A DNA stretch of 64,000 nucleotides, taken from NCBI GenBank assembly GCA_019671005.1, contig CM033718.1, positions 496,001 through 560,000 of the forward strand. The letters are read 5' to 3'. The stretch is from Hibiscus mutabilis. Lineage: Eukaryota; Streptophyta; Magnoliopsida; Malvales; Malvaceae. Below the pieces are notes generated by a model. It did not search any database. It was not told the DNA's origin and saw only the letters and a list, made by a program, of their open reading frames with translations. Below, one piece after another: positions 35,027-46,844 of this stretch. The number at the start of each line of letters is the position of its first letter. Positions within the stretch are counted from its first letter, which is position 1. The position numbers and the translations under genes were made by a program.

Positions 35027-35030
<4 letters not shown>
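34838..35030. repeat. MITE-like repeat, copy 2 (nested)
   Basis: ATGGGTTAAGATCAACTTAC, TTTTTTGGACCGTTGGAT and ATTTTACTCATTTAATGATC parallel 32862-33090. It lies inside the hAT-like element, so it is the youngest layer of this nest. Confidence 0.5.
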
Positions 35031-35064
<34 letters not shown>

Positions 35065-35065
35065 C
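35022..35065. repeat. TA microsatellite
   Basis: A run of TA dinucleotides interrupted once by CA. Similar shorter runs occur at 36156-36168, 51529-51544 and 61496-61512. Confidence 0.9.
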
Positions 35066-35890
35066 TTCTTCATATTCTTTGTGTGAGTAAGATTTATAAT
35101 GTTATTTAATAAAAAAATACAATCTAAAAATCTAAAATATATTTATAATATTATTTTTTTAAAAATAAACTTTTGATGATAAATTATTAATTATAATATG
35201 AAAAGTCAATGAATTGATGTGAAGAAAGAATTTACATAAAATTACATTTGAAGGAACAATTTGAATAAAATGCAAAGTAAAAGGACTAAATTAAAAAAGA
35301 ATATTTTTAGTTAAAAGTATGAATTGAATTTACATAAATATTACATAGCAGTAGTGGAACACGTGATCTAAATTTTACCAAAATGAACTTAAAATGAACG
35401 AGGAACATAAGAAATTAAGAAATCATATAAACTTAAGAGGGTAAATTGCAAAAAATATGAATTGAAGCTACACCGGGATTCTAGAATAGTTTATGAGCAT
35501 GTGGTTCAAATTTAATCAAAATTGAACTTAAAACAAAAGAAAAATTGAAGAAAGGAGGAAAATATACAAAGTCGAGGGGTTAAATTATGAAAAAGAGGAA
35601 TTTTTTTTTTGAAAATATGAATCAAAACTAAATAAGTATTCTACATTAGTTTAAGAACATTTGGTTAAAATAGACTTAAAATAAAGGTAAAATTTGACAA
35701 ATAAATACATTAGGGACTAAATTTTAAAATTATAAAATTTAATTTTTTGAGTTGTGCAAACTCGAATAAATCAAATAAAAAAAATCAGATTTTTTCGTAT
35801 ATGAGTTGAATTGTGTTCCCCTAAATTTCATGCAGATGCCAATATTACTGGCTATTAATGGGCCTAGCCTAACAAGGCCTAATCTAGAGG

Positions 35891-36780
35891 GATTGTCGGA
35901 AGCCGTCCATGGAATGGTCACACACTCACGCTTAGCAGATTTTAGAAAAGTAAACGTGATCGAGTCGAGTAAAAAAATTGAGTTAGTCAAATTGAAGAGT
36001 TATATTTTATAACTTAAACTTATTTGAATTTTTTTCCCGAGTTGAGTCGAGTTGTTCGAGTTTCTGTTTAAATTTAATTGTAAACATTTATAATGTTATA
36101 ATAGTAATTAATTTCAATTTAAACGATTTTTTATAACCATATATAATACGCATGTGTATATATATATATCAGACATAATTGAGAGGCTCGACTGGAACTT
36201 AAAAATTGATCTACTAATTATTAAAAATTTTGAGTTATTCAAATTTTTATTTTAAAATTTAAACTTTATTTGAAATTTTCGAGTCGAATTTATTAAATTA
36301 TGAGTCGAATCAAAATGAATCAAATATTTTCACATCGAATCGAATCAAATAATTCAATTTTTTTGAGTCGAGCTTTATCCCCTAAATCTAATCGTATGGC
36401 TTTCTAAATCTACCATTGAATAAATATGAACTCAAAATTCAAGTTTCACGAGGAAGTAATTTTTGTATCACTTTTTATATAATATATATTATATAATTAT
36501 TTTTAAAATAAAATAAGAGTTTAGATTTTGATATTGTGAATTTAACAAATAAGATTTAAGAAAATCATTTCTATACCTAATTTAAATTAATCAATCCATA
36601 AATAAAATATTAACTATTACAAAAATGATTGTTTTTACCGAAATCGATTCTTTAATTACTTTCTATCAAAATTTTGTGATTATAATAATATGAATACGGA
36701 TAAAAGACACTTATCTCACAGTTAAAAAAACCACTTACTCCTTAAGTTGTAAAAATTTCTTTTAGATCTATTTATTAAAT
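35891..36780. other. Repeat-derived intergenic DNA with GAGTCGAGTT words
   Basis: From about 35945 to 36375 the sequence repeats the pattern GATCGAGTCGAGTAAA, TTTCCCGAGTTGAGTCGAG and GTTTCTG.TTAAATTTAATTGTAA, also seen at 34660-34830, so another member of the same hAT-like family lies here. Its ends are not clear. The rest is AT-rich with no gene. Confidence 0.5.
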
Positions 36781-36781
36781 A

Positions 36782-37860
36782 TGTAACACCCTAGACCAGC
36801 CTATGTGTTTTAGCTAATTTCGGAAGGTCACATTTCATATTAAAAATTCATAAAAATATTTACAGTTTAGAGTGCGATCAGATGGAAATTATAAACCATA
36901 CATATAATACCAGAAGCTCAGTCTAAAACCATATTAGTATTTAGTTACAAAATATGCCACATCGGCCAATAAGTAAAGTATGTAGTATCAAAATCTAGAC
37001 TCATGTCACCTAAATAAAGACAGTATGGCGGATAGAAACATTACAACAAAAGACGAGTACGAATGTGTCGATCCTCCAAGTGCCAAGTCCAGGGGTGACC
37101 TATCCAAAAGTATTTGAAAGGAAAAAGATTTTTGGGGGTATGAGCTAGGGAGCTCAATGTGTTCCAACAACTGCATATAAAACATATAAATAGTTCAGAT
37201 GTGCATAATCATTTAAGTAAAACATGTTCAAGAGCAACCAAAGTTTTATTTATACTTAACTACCCTTGAACCGTACACCGATATGCAATTTCCCCAAAAT
37301 TGCATCCATAAGAATTTATCCTAGGCCCAATGGGCGTAGGAGCCAACCTAAGAAACTGTCTTAGGTCCATAAGGAATTACCCGTACCGAAGCATACCTTG
37401 AGTCTATATAGAATTACCTGCTGGATCAGGGCTGAACCTGTAGAGACTTCATAACATATCCCGATAGTATACCCCAGATATAGATAAGAGTTTGTACAAC
37501 ATACATTAATATCAAGAACCATAGGCAGACATGTTTATATCAATAAACAGTAACCAGATATCATGCATTCAAATATGACATATGGGCATTCTATTAAGCA
37601 GATAAAGTAGTCATACATTTAAATCAGATAACTAAATCATGTTTCCAAAACAAATATAAGTTTTCAAAGCATATTAGGTATTCAAATCATATAAAATTAT
37701 TCATGCTTCAAATCAGAGAAAAATATTCATGTGCACATAATCATTTCAGAAAATATATTTAAAACCGCAATTTTGCACATAAGAAACACACTTCAAAAGT
37801 TGGTTAGAAGGTCTACTGGGCACCCGCCTCGCTACGCTTTGCAGTGGTGCTAGATCACCC
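36782..37860. mobile_element. LTR-like retrotransposon remnant beside the GPAT fragment
   Basis: The block begins TGTAACACCCTAGACCAG, a start typical of many plant gypsy LTRs. It continues with about 1.1 kb of non-coding, moderately GC-richer sequence ending near GGGCACCCGCCTCGC and GTGGAGACCCC. No matching second LTR, coding region or target duplication was found, so it may be a solo LTR or a fragment. It lies exactly where the 5' exons of the neighbouring acyltransferase are missing. Confidence 0.45.
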
Positions 37861-38071
37861 AAAGTGGAGACCCCGCTGCTGCTGAAATCGTGTTGTGAAC
37901 ATGGCTGTTCTACTTGACCTTGTGCTTTTGGATGTAGAGGTAGTTGTTCTAAAGTGCTCTTTGAAGATGACTCTACAGTTTGGAACTTTTATGAACTTCC
38001 TTTTTCAGATACTACATTCAGATTTTAAGTTTTTATGAACTTCTACATGAAATGTGACATTAGCTTTTCAG

Positions 38072-40187
38072 GATCCTTTTGTATTTCAACCCTACCACAA
38101 AGCTTTGCGGGAGCCATTTGACTACTACATGTTTGGTCAAAATTATATTCGGCCTTTGATTGATTTCAGGTGAGTGGACAACTTCCAAACTGTCTTTCTT
38201 TAGTTATGTTGAATTAGGTTGCAGAAAGTTCCGCCAAAAATTGAGATATGGTTTTCTGAAGGAATATTTAGTTTTTCAATTTCATAACTCTATTAAGGTG
38301 AACCAATATATTAGATATTCTGGTTACTGTAATAAGGTTATAAAGATTGTTGACTAATTATATCTTTGAATACAATCTAAAGTTGAACTTGTTCTATAGT
38401 TTTCTTATATTCTGTATTCTATTTAGTGGTTTCATTCATTGTATGTTTCATTCTCCTTCCCAGAAACATCTTATCAACTACTACATCATAACCTGTTAAT
38501 TGTCATTGCCAGTATCCAAAATTATATTGTTCATGTTCTAATCACCCAAGGATGCATTTGTTACTTTTCTTAACATGAATCTACAATGTTCATTGCAGAA
38601 ATTCATACGTCGGAAATCTTTCTCTTTTCCACGAAATAGAGGAGAAGCTCAAGCAGGTGACAATCCTCGGTTTTTCCCCCCTCATGTTTTCTTCTGCAAA
38701 TACTTCCGAACATGACTGAATTTTGCTCAATCATTTGTTTCAAAAGATGCAGAACAATGTTCTCATCGTATTTTACATTTAAAATGGCATACCATTAAAG
38801 ACCATAAATGACTTATCCACTGTACTACTGCTTGGAAGTAAGCTAAGATTTTTTTCTTTGTTCTGACAAGTGTAAGAATTATTTGCTTTTTGTTTAATAA
38901 CTAATAAGAACATGTGTCTAGAAACAAATACTAATAATATTTTTTTTCCAGTTTAACTGGCTGATTTTGGGTTTAACTGTTAAATTACTTGCAGGGTCAC
39001 AATGTTGTACTTATTTCGAACCATCAAACTGAAGCTGACCCAGCCGTCATTGCATTGCTGCTTGAGAAAACAAATCCGCACATTGCCGAGAACCTGGTGA
39101 TTGCCCCCATAAATTAGAAATTCCGAGCTTTCCGTAGTAGTCATTATCTCTGTGTTTAATCATCATTGCTATTCTATGCTGCAGATCTATGTTGCAGGGG
39201 TTTGCAAGCCTTTCAGCATGGGAAGGTACTCATATTGTTACTGATTTTCACTTGATTACGCCAAGATATGCTAAAGGACCACTAACAAAAAATGATTTGC
39301 CGAATTCGTTTTAGAAACCTTATATGCGTGTACTCGAAAAAGCACATGTACGATGCTCCTGAGCTCGCTGATATGAAAAGAAAAGCAAACATACGAAGCT
39401 TAAAAGAGATGGCTATGCTGCTAAGGTACCTTGAATCTGCATTGTGGTTTTTACAGCAAAAAAAGAAACCTTAGACCGAAATTTTGTATCGTTATAGGAC
39501 CGGCTCGAAATTAGTATGGATTGCACCAAGTGCTGGCAGGGACCGCCCGGATCCCGTCACAGGAGAATGGTATCCTGTAAGTTTAACAGTTTCTGTTGTT
39601 TTTCAAGAATTTCTACAGTTATTTTATGGTTATACTGATTATAAGGGTGAATCAGGCACCCTTTGATTCTTCTTCAGTGGACAATATGAGAAGGCTGATA
39701 GAAAGTTCAGGTGCTCCAGGGCATATGTATCCCTCGGCTCTGTTGTGCTATGACATCATGCCCCCTCCATCTTGGGTGCGTAGAACGAATTCGCTCGTCG
39801 GTTTCCGTCACGAATTTTTATGTTCTCTCTCGTGATTCTATGGCATTTTCCTTTCAGGTGGAAAAAGAAATCGGAGAAGGAAGAATCATCGGCTTTCATG
39901 GGAGTGGATTATCAGTAGCTCCCGAAATTGCTGCCGCTGGTGAAAAGTCTGAAGAGGTCAGTTGCATTGTGTTACGATCTCATTTTCATTCAAGTATCCG
40001 TGTTCGACACACGGTGTCGGATGACTACTTGTAACATCTGGGAAATGTGCAGGTTAAGGATGTATATACGCAAGCTTTATACAAGTCTGTGTCCGAGCAA
40101 TACAATGTGCTAAAATCAGCCATACATGGAAAACAAGGGTTAGAAGCATCGACTGAAGGTGTGGCTTTGTCTCAGCCATGGAACTAG
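38072..40187 (+). pseudogene. ATS1: Plastid glycerol-3-phosphate acyltransferase (ATS1 type), 5'-truncated
   Basis: ATS1 transfers acyl from acyl-ACP to the sn-1 position of glycerol-3-phosphate in the chloroplast stroma. Nine exons with GT/AG borders read in phase: 38072-38169, 38599-38656, 38995-39096, 39185-39225, 39315-39425, 39498-39576, 39656-39775, 39858-39956 and 40053-40187 (stop TAG). Visible motifs are the catalytic NHQTEADP (H-x4-D), IRPLIDF, CKPFSMGRNLICVYSKKHM, IAPSAGRDRPDP and the C-terminal SAIHGKQGLEAST...LSQPWN. The exons for the transit peptide and N-terminal helical domain (ending at about LLDV before DPFVF) are absent. About eight residues normally between YVAG and CKPFS (a DRV...DPL segment) are missing. 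Truncation and the gap beside the active site suggest an inactive copy. Confidence 0.85.
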
Positions 40188-41806
40188 ATAGTTAACAACA
40201 CTTATCCATTCAACTGCACCCAAAGTCACAGGCAACTCTTACATTACCTGCATTATGTTGACCTACCTGTTCAAATTTTATGTTTCATATCATAAAATAT
40301 TTGGTGTTAGGAGGTCCAATAATAATTAATTTTCATTTAATCAAGTCAATTAAATTTGTGAAGTATTGGTGAGAGACATTATTTTAGATATATTTGACAT
40401 TAATTTAAAAAAATAAATGAGTAAACAAATCTTATGAATGTTGTTTTTATTAGTCAAAAATACAATAAATTTATGAATCATTATTTTATTAATCAAAATT
40501 GATACAATGACTTGTCTAGATTTATTTTTTAAAAATGTATTTTCTATTAAAAATCTTTTTTCTCTCCCTTAATTTTTATAACTAAAATTTTTTGAGTTCG
40601 CCCCTAACCTAAATCGTTGTCCACGAAAATAAGTATATAAACATGTTTAATTCCATGTTCTTTTGTATATTGCACAAGTAATGATATTAAGTTTAACTCA
40701 ATCAAGAAATATTCTAATTTGAATGGAAATGATGATCATATTGTTAAAATTTTTCATGATATTGTCTTGTTGATATAACAACCTACGTAACTTTATATAT
40801 TAAAAATCCTCTGCCCCTAAGTATGTCTTTCTCTATGCCTCACATTAAAAAATACTAAAAATTAAATTTCAAACCTTAATCTTAAATTCCATCCTAAATC
40901 ATAAACGTTACACATATTCCTAATTCCTTAAACCCTAACTTTAAATCCTAAATTTATTATTTTAAAATGAGGCACCAAAAGAGGCGGACTATTTCCATCC
41001 AATTTTATACTATTATGTATTGAATCAAATTTTTTAAAATTAATTTTTATATTTTTTAATAACATATCCTTGTGTTATGCTAACAATTCAAAATACATTT
41101 TGACCGAAATAATACTGATGATCAAATTTTTAGTTTTTTCAAGAAAAAAAAATTAAAAAAATTTGATGAAAAAAAAAATACTGATGATCAAATTTAGTCT
41201 TAAAAAGAAAAAAACAAAATCAACAAAAAGGCAAACATGAAGGGTTAAATTTATTATTATACCAAAAGCTAAAAGGTATAAATATGCCTCCAATCCCTGA
41301 GCTTTTAAAATTTTAGTTAGTTCCCGAGAAATTGGTCATTGCTAAATTCATCCAAATAGCCACTGATTGCTTGCTTTTGAAGAACATACATTACAGATGG
41401 AATATTGATTGGTACATTTCCATTTGGGGATGTTATAGTAAAGCAAGTATCGCAAACAACAGTTCATCTTCAAATCCCTGCAACATAACTATATCTAAGC
41501 AACAATAGCAATTTCTCGGGAATCCGAAAGGCAGTCAACAAGAAACGTTCAGCCATCGCCGGCCAGCTCAATCATAGATTCCATAATGCACTAAAGTAAA
41601 GTCCATGGCAAAGGTGTTAAAACAAATGACATTGATACGAATATTGAAGATTCCGTCCATGTAAGGTTAACATTATCGTGATCATTATCATGATGTATAT
41701 ATATTCAACCATACCAGTGTCTTTAAAGATTATAGAAAATACACTTTGAACTTATATATGCAAATTATTCCGAGTTGAGCTGTAATCAAAGATTTGATAC
41801 CAGAGT
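40188..41806. other. Intergenic DNA between the GPAT fragment and the next gene
   Basis: Contains the second copy of a dispersed repeat (40820-41015) related to 22590-22790. The remainder is AT-rich. No coding frame is supported. The interval from about 41400 may be 3' untranslated region of the minus-strand gene. Confidence 0.5.
40820..41015. repeat. Dispersed CTAAACCCTAAA-rich repeat, copy 2
   Basis: See 22590-22790: same word order, including CACATTAAAAAATACTAAAAA, several TTAAATCCTAAA words and GGCGGACTATTTCCATCC. Confidence 0.5.
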
Positions 41807-43275
41807 TTAGATCCCGGATGCATTGCATTCTTCAAGGAGATTCAATAAGTTATGTTCGGGGCACTTAGAGATGGTAAAATCAAGCGATTTGAGTGGGTTG
41901 GTTGGGGTTTCATTCCAGTAGCCTCGGTTTCAAGGGTGTCTCCGTCCTTTATAACTTGACAACTCGGCTCTCCTTAAATTAGCCGACAGTCGCTCCTTCC
42001 AGATTCTTCCATCCTGATGAATGAAAAGCAGTATATGAAATTTCAATTTAAATTGATAACAAATTCTTAAGAAATGGTTTGTACAACTCCCGACAGCCGG
42101 ATCTGGGAACCTACACTGTCATTTTACTACATAACCATGCATACCAGAAAATATTATGAATTTCATTAACTGAAATAAGACTTCTTTTATCATAAGACTA
42201 CGTAATAGTCACACAAAGGAATCGTTTTCCTCGCACCGCCATCGGCAGCTGTGCCTGTTATATTAGTCCGTACTCAAGCCATATTTTGATGAACTGAGAA
42301 TAGAAGTTTTCAGCTATTGTTAATTTCATTTCCTAAACTAATGCAATCCATAGTCGAATGTGGTTATGAAACTAGACACAAAAGGCAAGTCTCAGATGAT
42401 TACGTTTAGAATTGAAGGTTCAGGTAGGGGGCACTGAATCGGTCGGTCGTTGTCCAAAGGCTCGATTGGATGTTCGACCGGCTTAAACTCAACTGCTACC
42501 TCAATTCCATTGGCAGTAGTAGCCGTAGCACTAGCAGCATCAGCTGCAAAGGGTACATCCGGATTTGAGGGCATAACATCTCTTTCATCCTGCACATCGA
42601 ACGAAGAAATCATCAGTCATATGCAACAGGAAAATAAATAACTCGAATCATAGGCAAAAGCAAACATCAAGATTTAGAAAGATCAAGCATACTAATCGAG
42701 AGGAAACTGAAATCATAAAAACAACTCAAGCTTAATACTAGCAGCAGGCAGAGGAACTTCATAATTAGACCCGAAACAAGTTTTTCAACATAATTATTTT
42801 GCAAAATCAAGAAATTCAAGCAACATGAATTGAATAACAAAAAGAAGTCAGAATTCCAAAACCTCAAAATTTTCATACGCCAACAAAGAAAACAGATTAA
42901 TAATAAAAAAAATCTGGATTTGCTCAAATTGATAAATTTCTAGGTTTCGATTACAGTACCACTTTCTTCTTTGTATTCATCAAATTACACATAATGACTG
43001 AATTCTACTAAGAAAACCCAAAATCCAGGCAACAAAATTACCAAAAATCCAGATCCTATGAACAGATCAATCCAAAACAAAAAACAATGAACTCAATCCG
43101 AAAAATAAAAACCCATCAATACCAAGAAAAAAAAAGAAATAAAATTTCAGTTTTAAAAGTTACAAAATCAGCTCCAAATGAAACTCTAAAAAAGGGAAAA
43201 TTTTCTTACGAGAGAACTCTTGGAGCGCCGATGGGCAGACCGGCCAACAGAAAATCTGGAAAAAATCCCAACCAT
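41807..43275 (-). CDS. Small conserved plant protein (MVGIFSRFSVGR type), function unknown, last exon frameshifted
   Basis: Exon 1 (43275-43210) encodes MVGIFSRFSVGRSAHRRSKS. Exon 2 (42589 to about 42406) encodes the rest of the N-terminal half, including NGIEVAVEFKPVEHPIEPLD and IQCPLPEPSILN. Exon 3 starts at 42013 with DGRIWKERLSANLRR. Exon-intron joints are GT/AG and in phase. I recall a conserved plant family with this layout whose proteins end LLNLLEECN; that ending is present here (41860-41825) but in another frame. Two single-base frame changes in exon 3, near 41975 and 41860, separate the three parts, and read literally the protein stops at 41930. The arginine-rich N-terminus has no clear transit-peptide or membrane signal. 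Biochemical function is not known to me. Confidence 0.7.
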
Positions 43276-43800
43276 GGTATTTTGCTAGGGACCAAATGTG
43301 GGCAATCGTTGATATAATATCACGTATAATAGTTTTGGTGGACCTAGCTATGGTGATCAGTTTAGCTAGCTGTTACCACTTTACTGTGGTTTAAAAGGGA
43401 GAGCCATCCATTTGTGTGAAGCTAAGAAAGAAAATTTTACTGTAAATTGGGAATTTTCTTTTGACAAATCTCTCTGTTCTTTCTCTCTTAATCTTCTTGT
43501 TCACGCTACCGTTTCTTTTTTTTGCTTTGTAAATTGGAAATTATTGTAATTCGAACAAAAAAGTTTCTTCGGTTTGGATTCGTTGTAGAGGGAAAAAGTC
43601 AGCTAAGAACCAGAGAAGATGACAAGAACGAGGGATTTCTGTTCAAATCTACTTGAATATATATATATATAACTTCATGTATTCGAATTTTTAATTTTAA
43701 TTAAGAAATTTAACATCTTATTCGCCAACTAATGGAAAAATGACTTTAATATTACAGCAATTTTTTCCTTTAATATATGGCGCAAGTTATTTTATTTCTC
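43276..43800. promoter_or_regulatory. Upstream region of the MVGIFSRF-type gene
   Basis: The first 200 bases carry CT/GA-rich tracts (TCTCTGTTCTTTCTCTC on the plus strand), common in plant 5' untranslated regions. A TATATATATATA run lies at 43659-43671. Transcription would run leftward. The exact start cannot be fixed by eye. Confidence 0.35.
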
Positions 43801-44081
43801 AAAATATTATATTTTGAATAATAAATATAAAAATAATTTTAAAAGAATTCGACTTTAAATAATAAATAAATTAAATTGAATAAAATATTAAAGTCCGAAC
43901 CAAGATAGTCCGACTTTAAACAGTAATTGATAAATTTCAACATATTTTCTGCAAAATTATTGCGTAAAGTCGGACCATCTTAGTCCAGACTTTAATATTT
44001 AATTTAATTTAATCTATTTACTGTTTAAAGTTGGACCTTTTAAAATTATATTTATATTTACTGTTTAAAATACAATATTTT
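43801..44081. repeat. Long hairpin: 118-nt arms, 46-nt loop
   Basis: The left arm 43801-43918 and right arm 43965-44081 are reverse complements at roughly 85 per cent by eye. Shared words are AAAATATT, AATATAA, AATTTTAAAAG, CGACTTTAAA, ATTAAAGTC and GTCCGACTTTA. No coding frame. It is probably a foldback MITE. If transcribed it could give a long double-stranded RNA. Confidence 0.75.
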
Positions 44082-46844
44082 AAAAAATAAAATTACTACT
44101 GTCATATTTTAAGAAAAAATAAATTAAAACAACATATTTATGAGAAAATTACTAATGTCATATTTAAAAAAAATTTAAAAAATAAATGGAATTGAAGAAA
44201 TGCTCTTATCAAAATCAATACCTGGCTGTCATTGATTTGCGCTTATTAAAATCAGCATCAGCTACATTGCTCCTATTACTTGACACTGATGCTCTTAACT
44301 TTTGATCATATAATAACCTAATTTTAGATCTTCTTTTCAATTCAAAAAAAAAAAATCGAATTCAAGAAAAAATAACTTAACAGATTCAATTGTGTTATAG
44401 TTTAGGTCAAAATCAAATTTTAAAATTAAAAAGTATAAAAGTTTAAAGTATTAAATTAGAATATAAGTTTAAATCTATGATTTATGCGTAATACAATGAT
44501 TAATAAAATAATTTGACCATAAATATTTATTGTTACGTTAAAACTAAGTTTTAGCATAGGTTCGAGTATAAATAACATGTCTATTTTATAATTTATGTTC
44601 GAAATTTGTGACTTCAAGAAATATATTTTGTTGTCTTTGGGGTTTTATTTGTATATATAATTCAATTATTAATTGTAACGATTCTTTTTTATTATAATAT
44701 AATTCAATTATACAATTTATAATCTTAATTTTTGTTGTACTTATTCAAAAGTTAAATTACACAAACCATTGCTGAATTTTACTCTGAAGCATATTTCGGT
44801 CATTAAAGTTTTATAATATTCAATTTGTTTATTGAAGTTTAGACATTGAATGTTTTTGTCACTCGTCTGTTAATTTTTTGTCGACGTCCATTTATCGACG
44901 AACGATTTTTTTTTTTTTGAGATTCAAACGGTGAAAAATTTCATCAGCACGAGAAAAGCAACATAGTGAGAAATAGACTTCATTCGACAACGGAGGAAAA
45001 AGATAAACGAGAGAGAAATAAAAAAAAATTATTTGATTCGTAAACTTCGATACAATTTTAGGCAAAATAGAGATGGAACTCAGACTCAGGGACAAGCCGA
45101 AGTGACCAGCGAAATTTGTGACCGAACGACCACCATCTACGATTATTTTTGGCTTTTACGAGTGACAAAAAATACTCAATGTCTAAATTTTAGTGTCAAT
45201 GTCTAAATTTAATTATATAAAATTTAAATTTTAAAACTTTAATAACTAAAATAAATTTAAAAATAAAATTAAGTCATAATTTACGTATTTTACCATTATT
45301 CGAATACTGCATTATAATTTTAAATCCAGCAAAAAGCCCACATTTATTACCTATGTAAACATCAAGTTGGACACAAGGGGCCAGCCTACGAGGCCTTTTC
45401 AAAACTCCATTATTTATAATTTATTTGTTTTAACCTAGAATAGTATCATGCGTGGTTCTAAAATATTAATAAAATAAAAATCAATTGAAAAGAACACATA
45501 ATACTGAAGTTTTCTTATTTAAATAATTAGTTTGAAATTATATGATAGAAACGTTACAATTTAAACAAAAAGACAAAATAAATTCAACATTAGCTCCTTC
45601 AACATTTTAACTTATAAAACTAAGATGATAATTGGAAAATTATTGTAACGCACGTAGGTGTTTTTACATATTCCTCTCTGCTTGAGAGTTTAAATTAAGT
45701 TTAAGGGTTTAATTTTTAAGATTTAAAATGTTTTTTATTAAAAATAAAGATGTTGGATTATATTTAAAGCGAAGAATAGCAAAAAAATTACACCACAAAT
45801 ATTGAAAAATTGAAGTGAAAAAAATAAAAAAATAATAAAAATAAAGAGTGTGAAAGACTTGAAAGACAAATCCCGTCACTTTTCATAAAAACTTGCACAA
45901 TAGTCTTCCGAAATAATCTAACAATCTACTATTTTAAACAAAACACTCTAAGAAGAAAGTAATTTTTTTCACTGCTAATTTTTGACATATCGACAAAACT
46001 ACAAAAGAAAATTATAAGCATCACAGACCACCGATCTTCGCTAATAAGAATGCTCGCTAATACTCATCATACGAATGTTAAACTACTATAAAAACAGACA
46101 ACACTGTTACAAAGACGGGCTAAAACTACCATAGAAGTACATAAATAAATTGTCATAAAAATAAACGAAAAACTATCAAAAACAGATGTGATATAAATCT
46201 ATCAAAATAAAAAATTTAAAAATAAAATATTCATCGATGAAAATGAATTTATTTATATATAAAATAGCAGGACAGTCAAAAGCTGCCGGTGCGGGCATTA
46301 AGAAAACAAAATGAAGAAAAAAAGTTTTGTAAATGTAAGAGTGAAAATGTAACCGCTGCTGAGCACTACTATCTAATTTTTTATTATATAAATTAAGGTT
46401 TAGAATGTTTAAGTTTTAGAGTTTAATATTTCTATTTTATTTTTTAAAAGAGTAAAATAAAAGCTTGTGTATGTATAAAAGAAATACTCTCAATAATCGC
46501 AACAACTAATGACATATCAGCACGTGTAAGTAAATCAGCAACAATAATCAAGAAGCTTCAGATTGCACTATCCAACATACACTTGAATCATAAAATCAAT
46601 ATTTTCCCTTTAGAAATTAAAATTTGATAAGTTCCAGCTCTTCTCTCTTCTACTGGCCACCATTGTTGTTGTTGTGAGATCATATGGTTTAGCAGCTTCT
46701 AGATATGTTGTTTTCTCTTCTTCATAAGCTATGGGTTTATTATTATTACTATTAATTTTGGTTAAAAGAAACGCAAGGAATATCATAGAAAATGAATTGT
46801 TTGCATTCGAACATAATAGGACCGGTCTCCGGCCCCGTATATAT
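44082..46844. other. Intergenic DNA with a second weaker foldback
   Basis: Between about 44750 and 45290 the ends (ATTAAAGTTTTA, TTTAGACATTGA, TTTTTGTCACTCG) recur inverted, forming a foldback of about 540 bp. Its centre holds a 67-codon minus-strand frame without recognisable content. At 46360-46440 a CTGCTGAGCACTA word and TTTAGAGTTTAA patch resemble the element at 60803. The rest is AT-rich. Confidence 0.45.

Larger units (their letters stand above)
34640..35823. mobile_element. hAT-like insertion splitting the second copy of the unit
   Basis: Ends TAGGGTGATCA and (reverse complement of the right end) TAGGGGAACACA form an imperfect terminal repeat. Flanking 8-mers aattttat (34632-34639) and aatttcat (35824-35831) differ at one base, as expected for an 8-bp hAT duplication. 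Near each end the sequence is rich in GAGTCGAGTT-type words. It contains a nested MITE (34838-35030) and a TA microsatellite (35022-35064). No transposase frame. Confidence 0.65.

Noticed and set aside
35806..36012. 68-codon plus-strand frame (MNCVPLNFMQMPILLAINGP)
   Set aside because: It crosses the end of the hAT-like insertion and the split repeat unit, so it is a chance join of repeat sequences.
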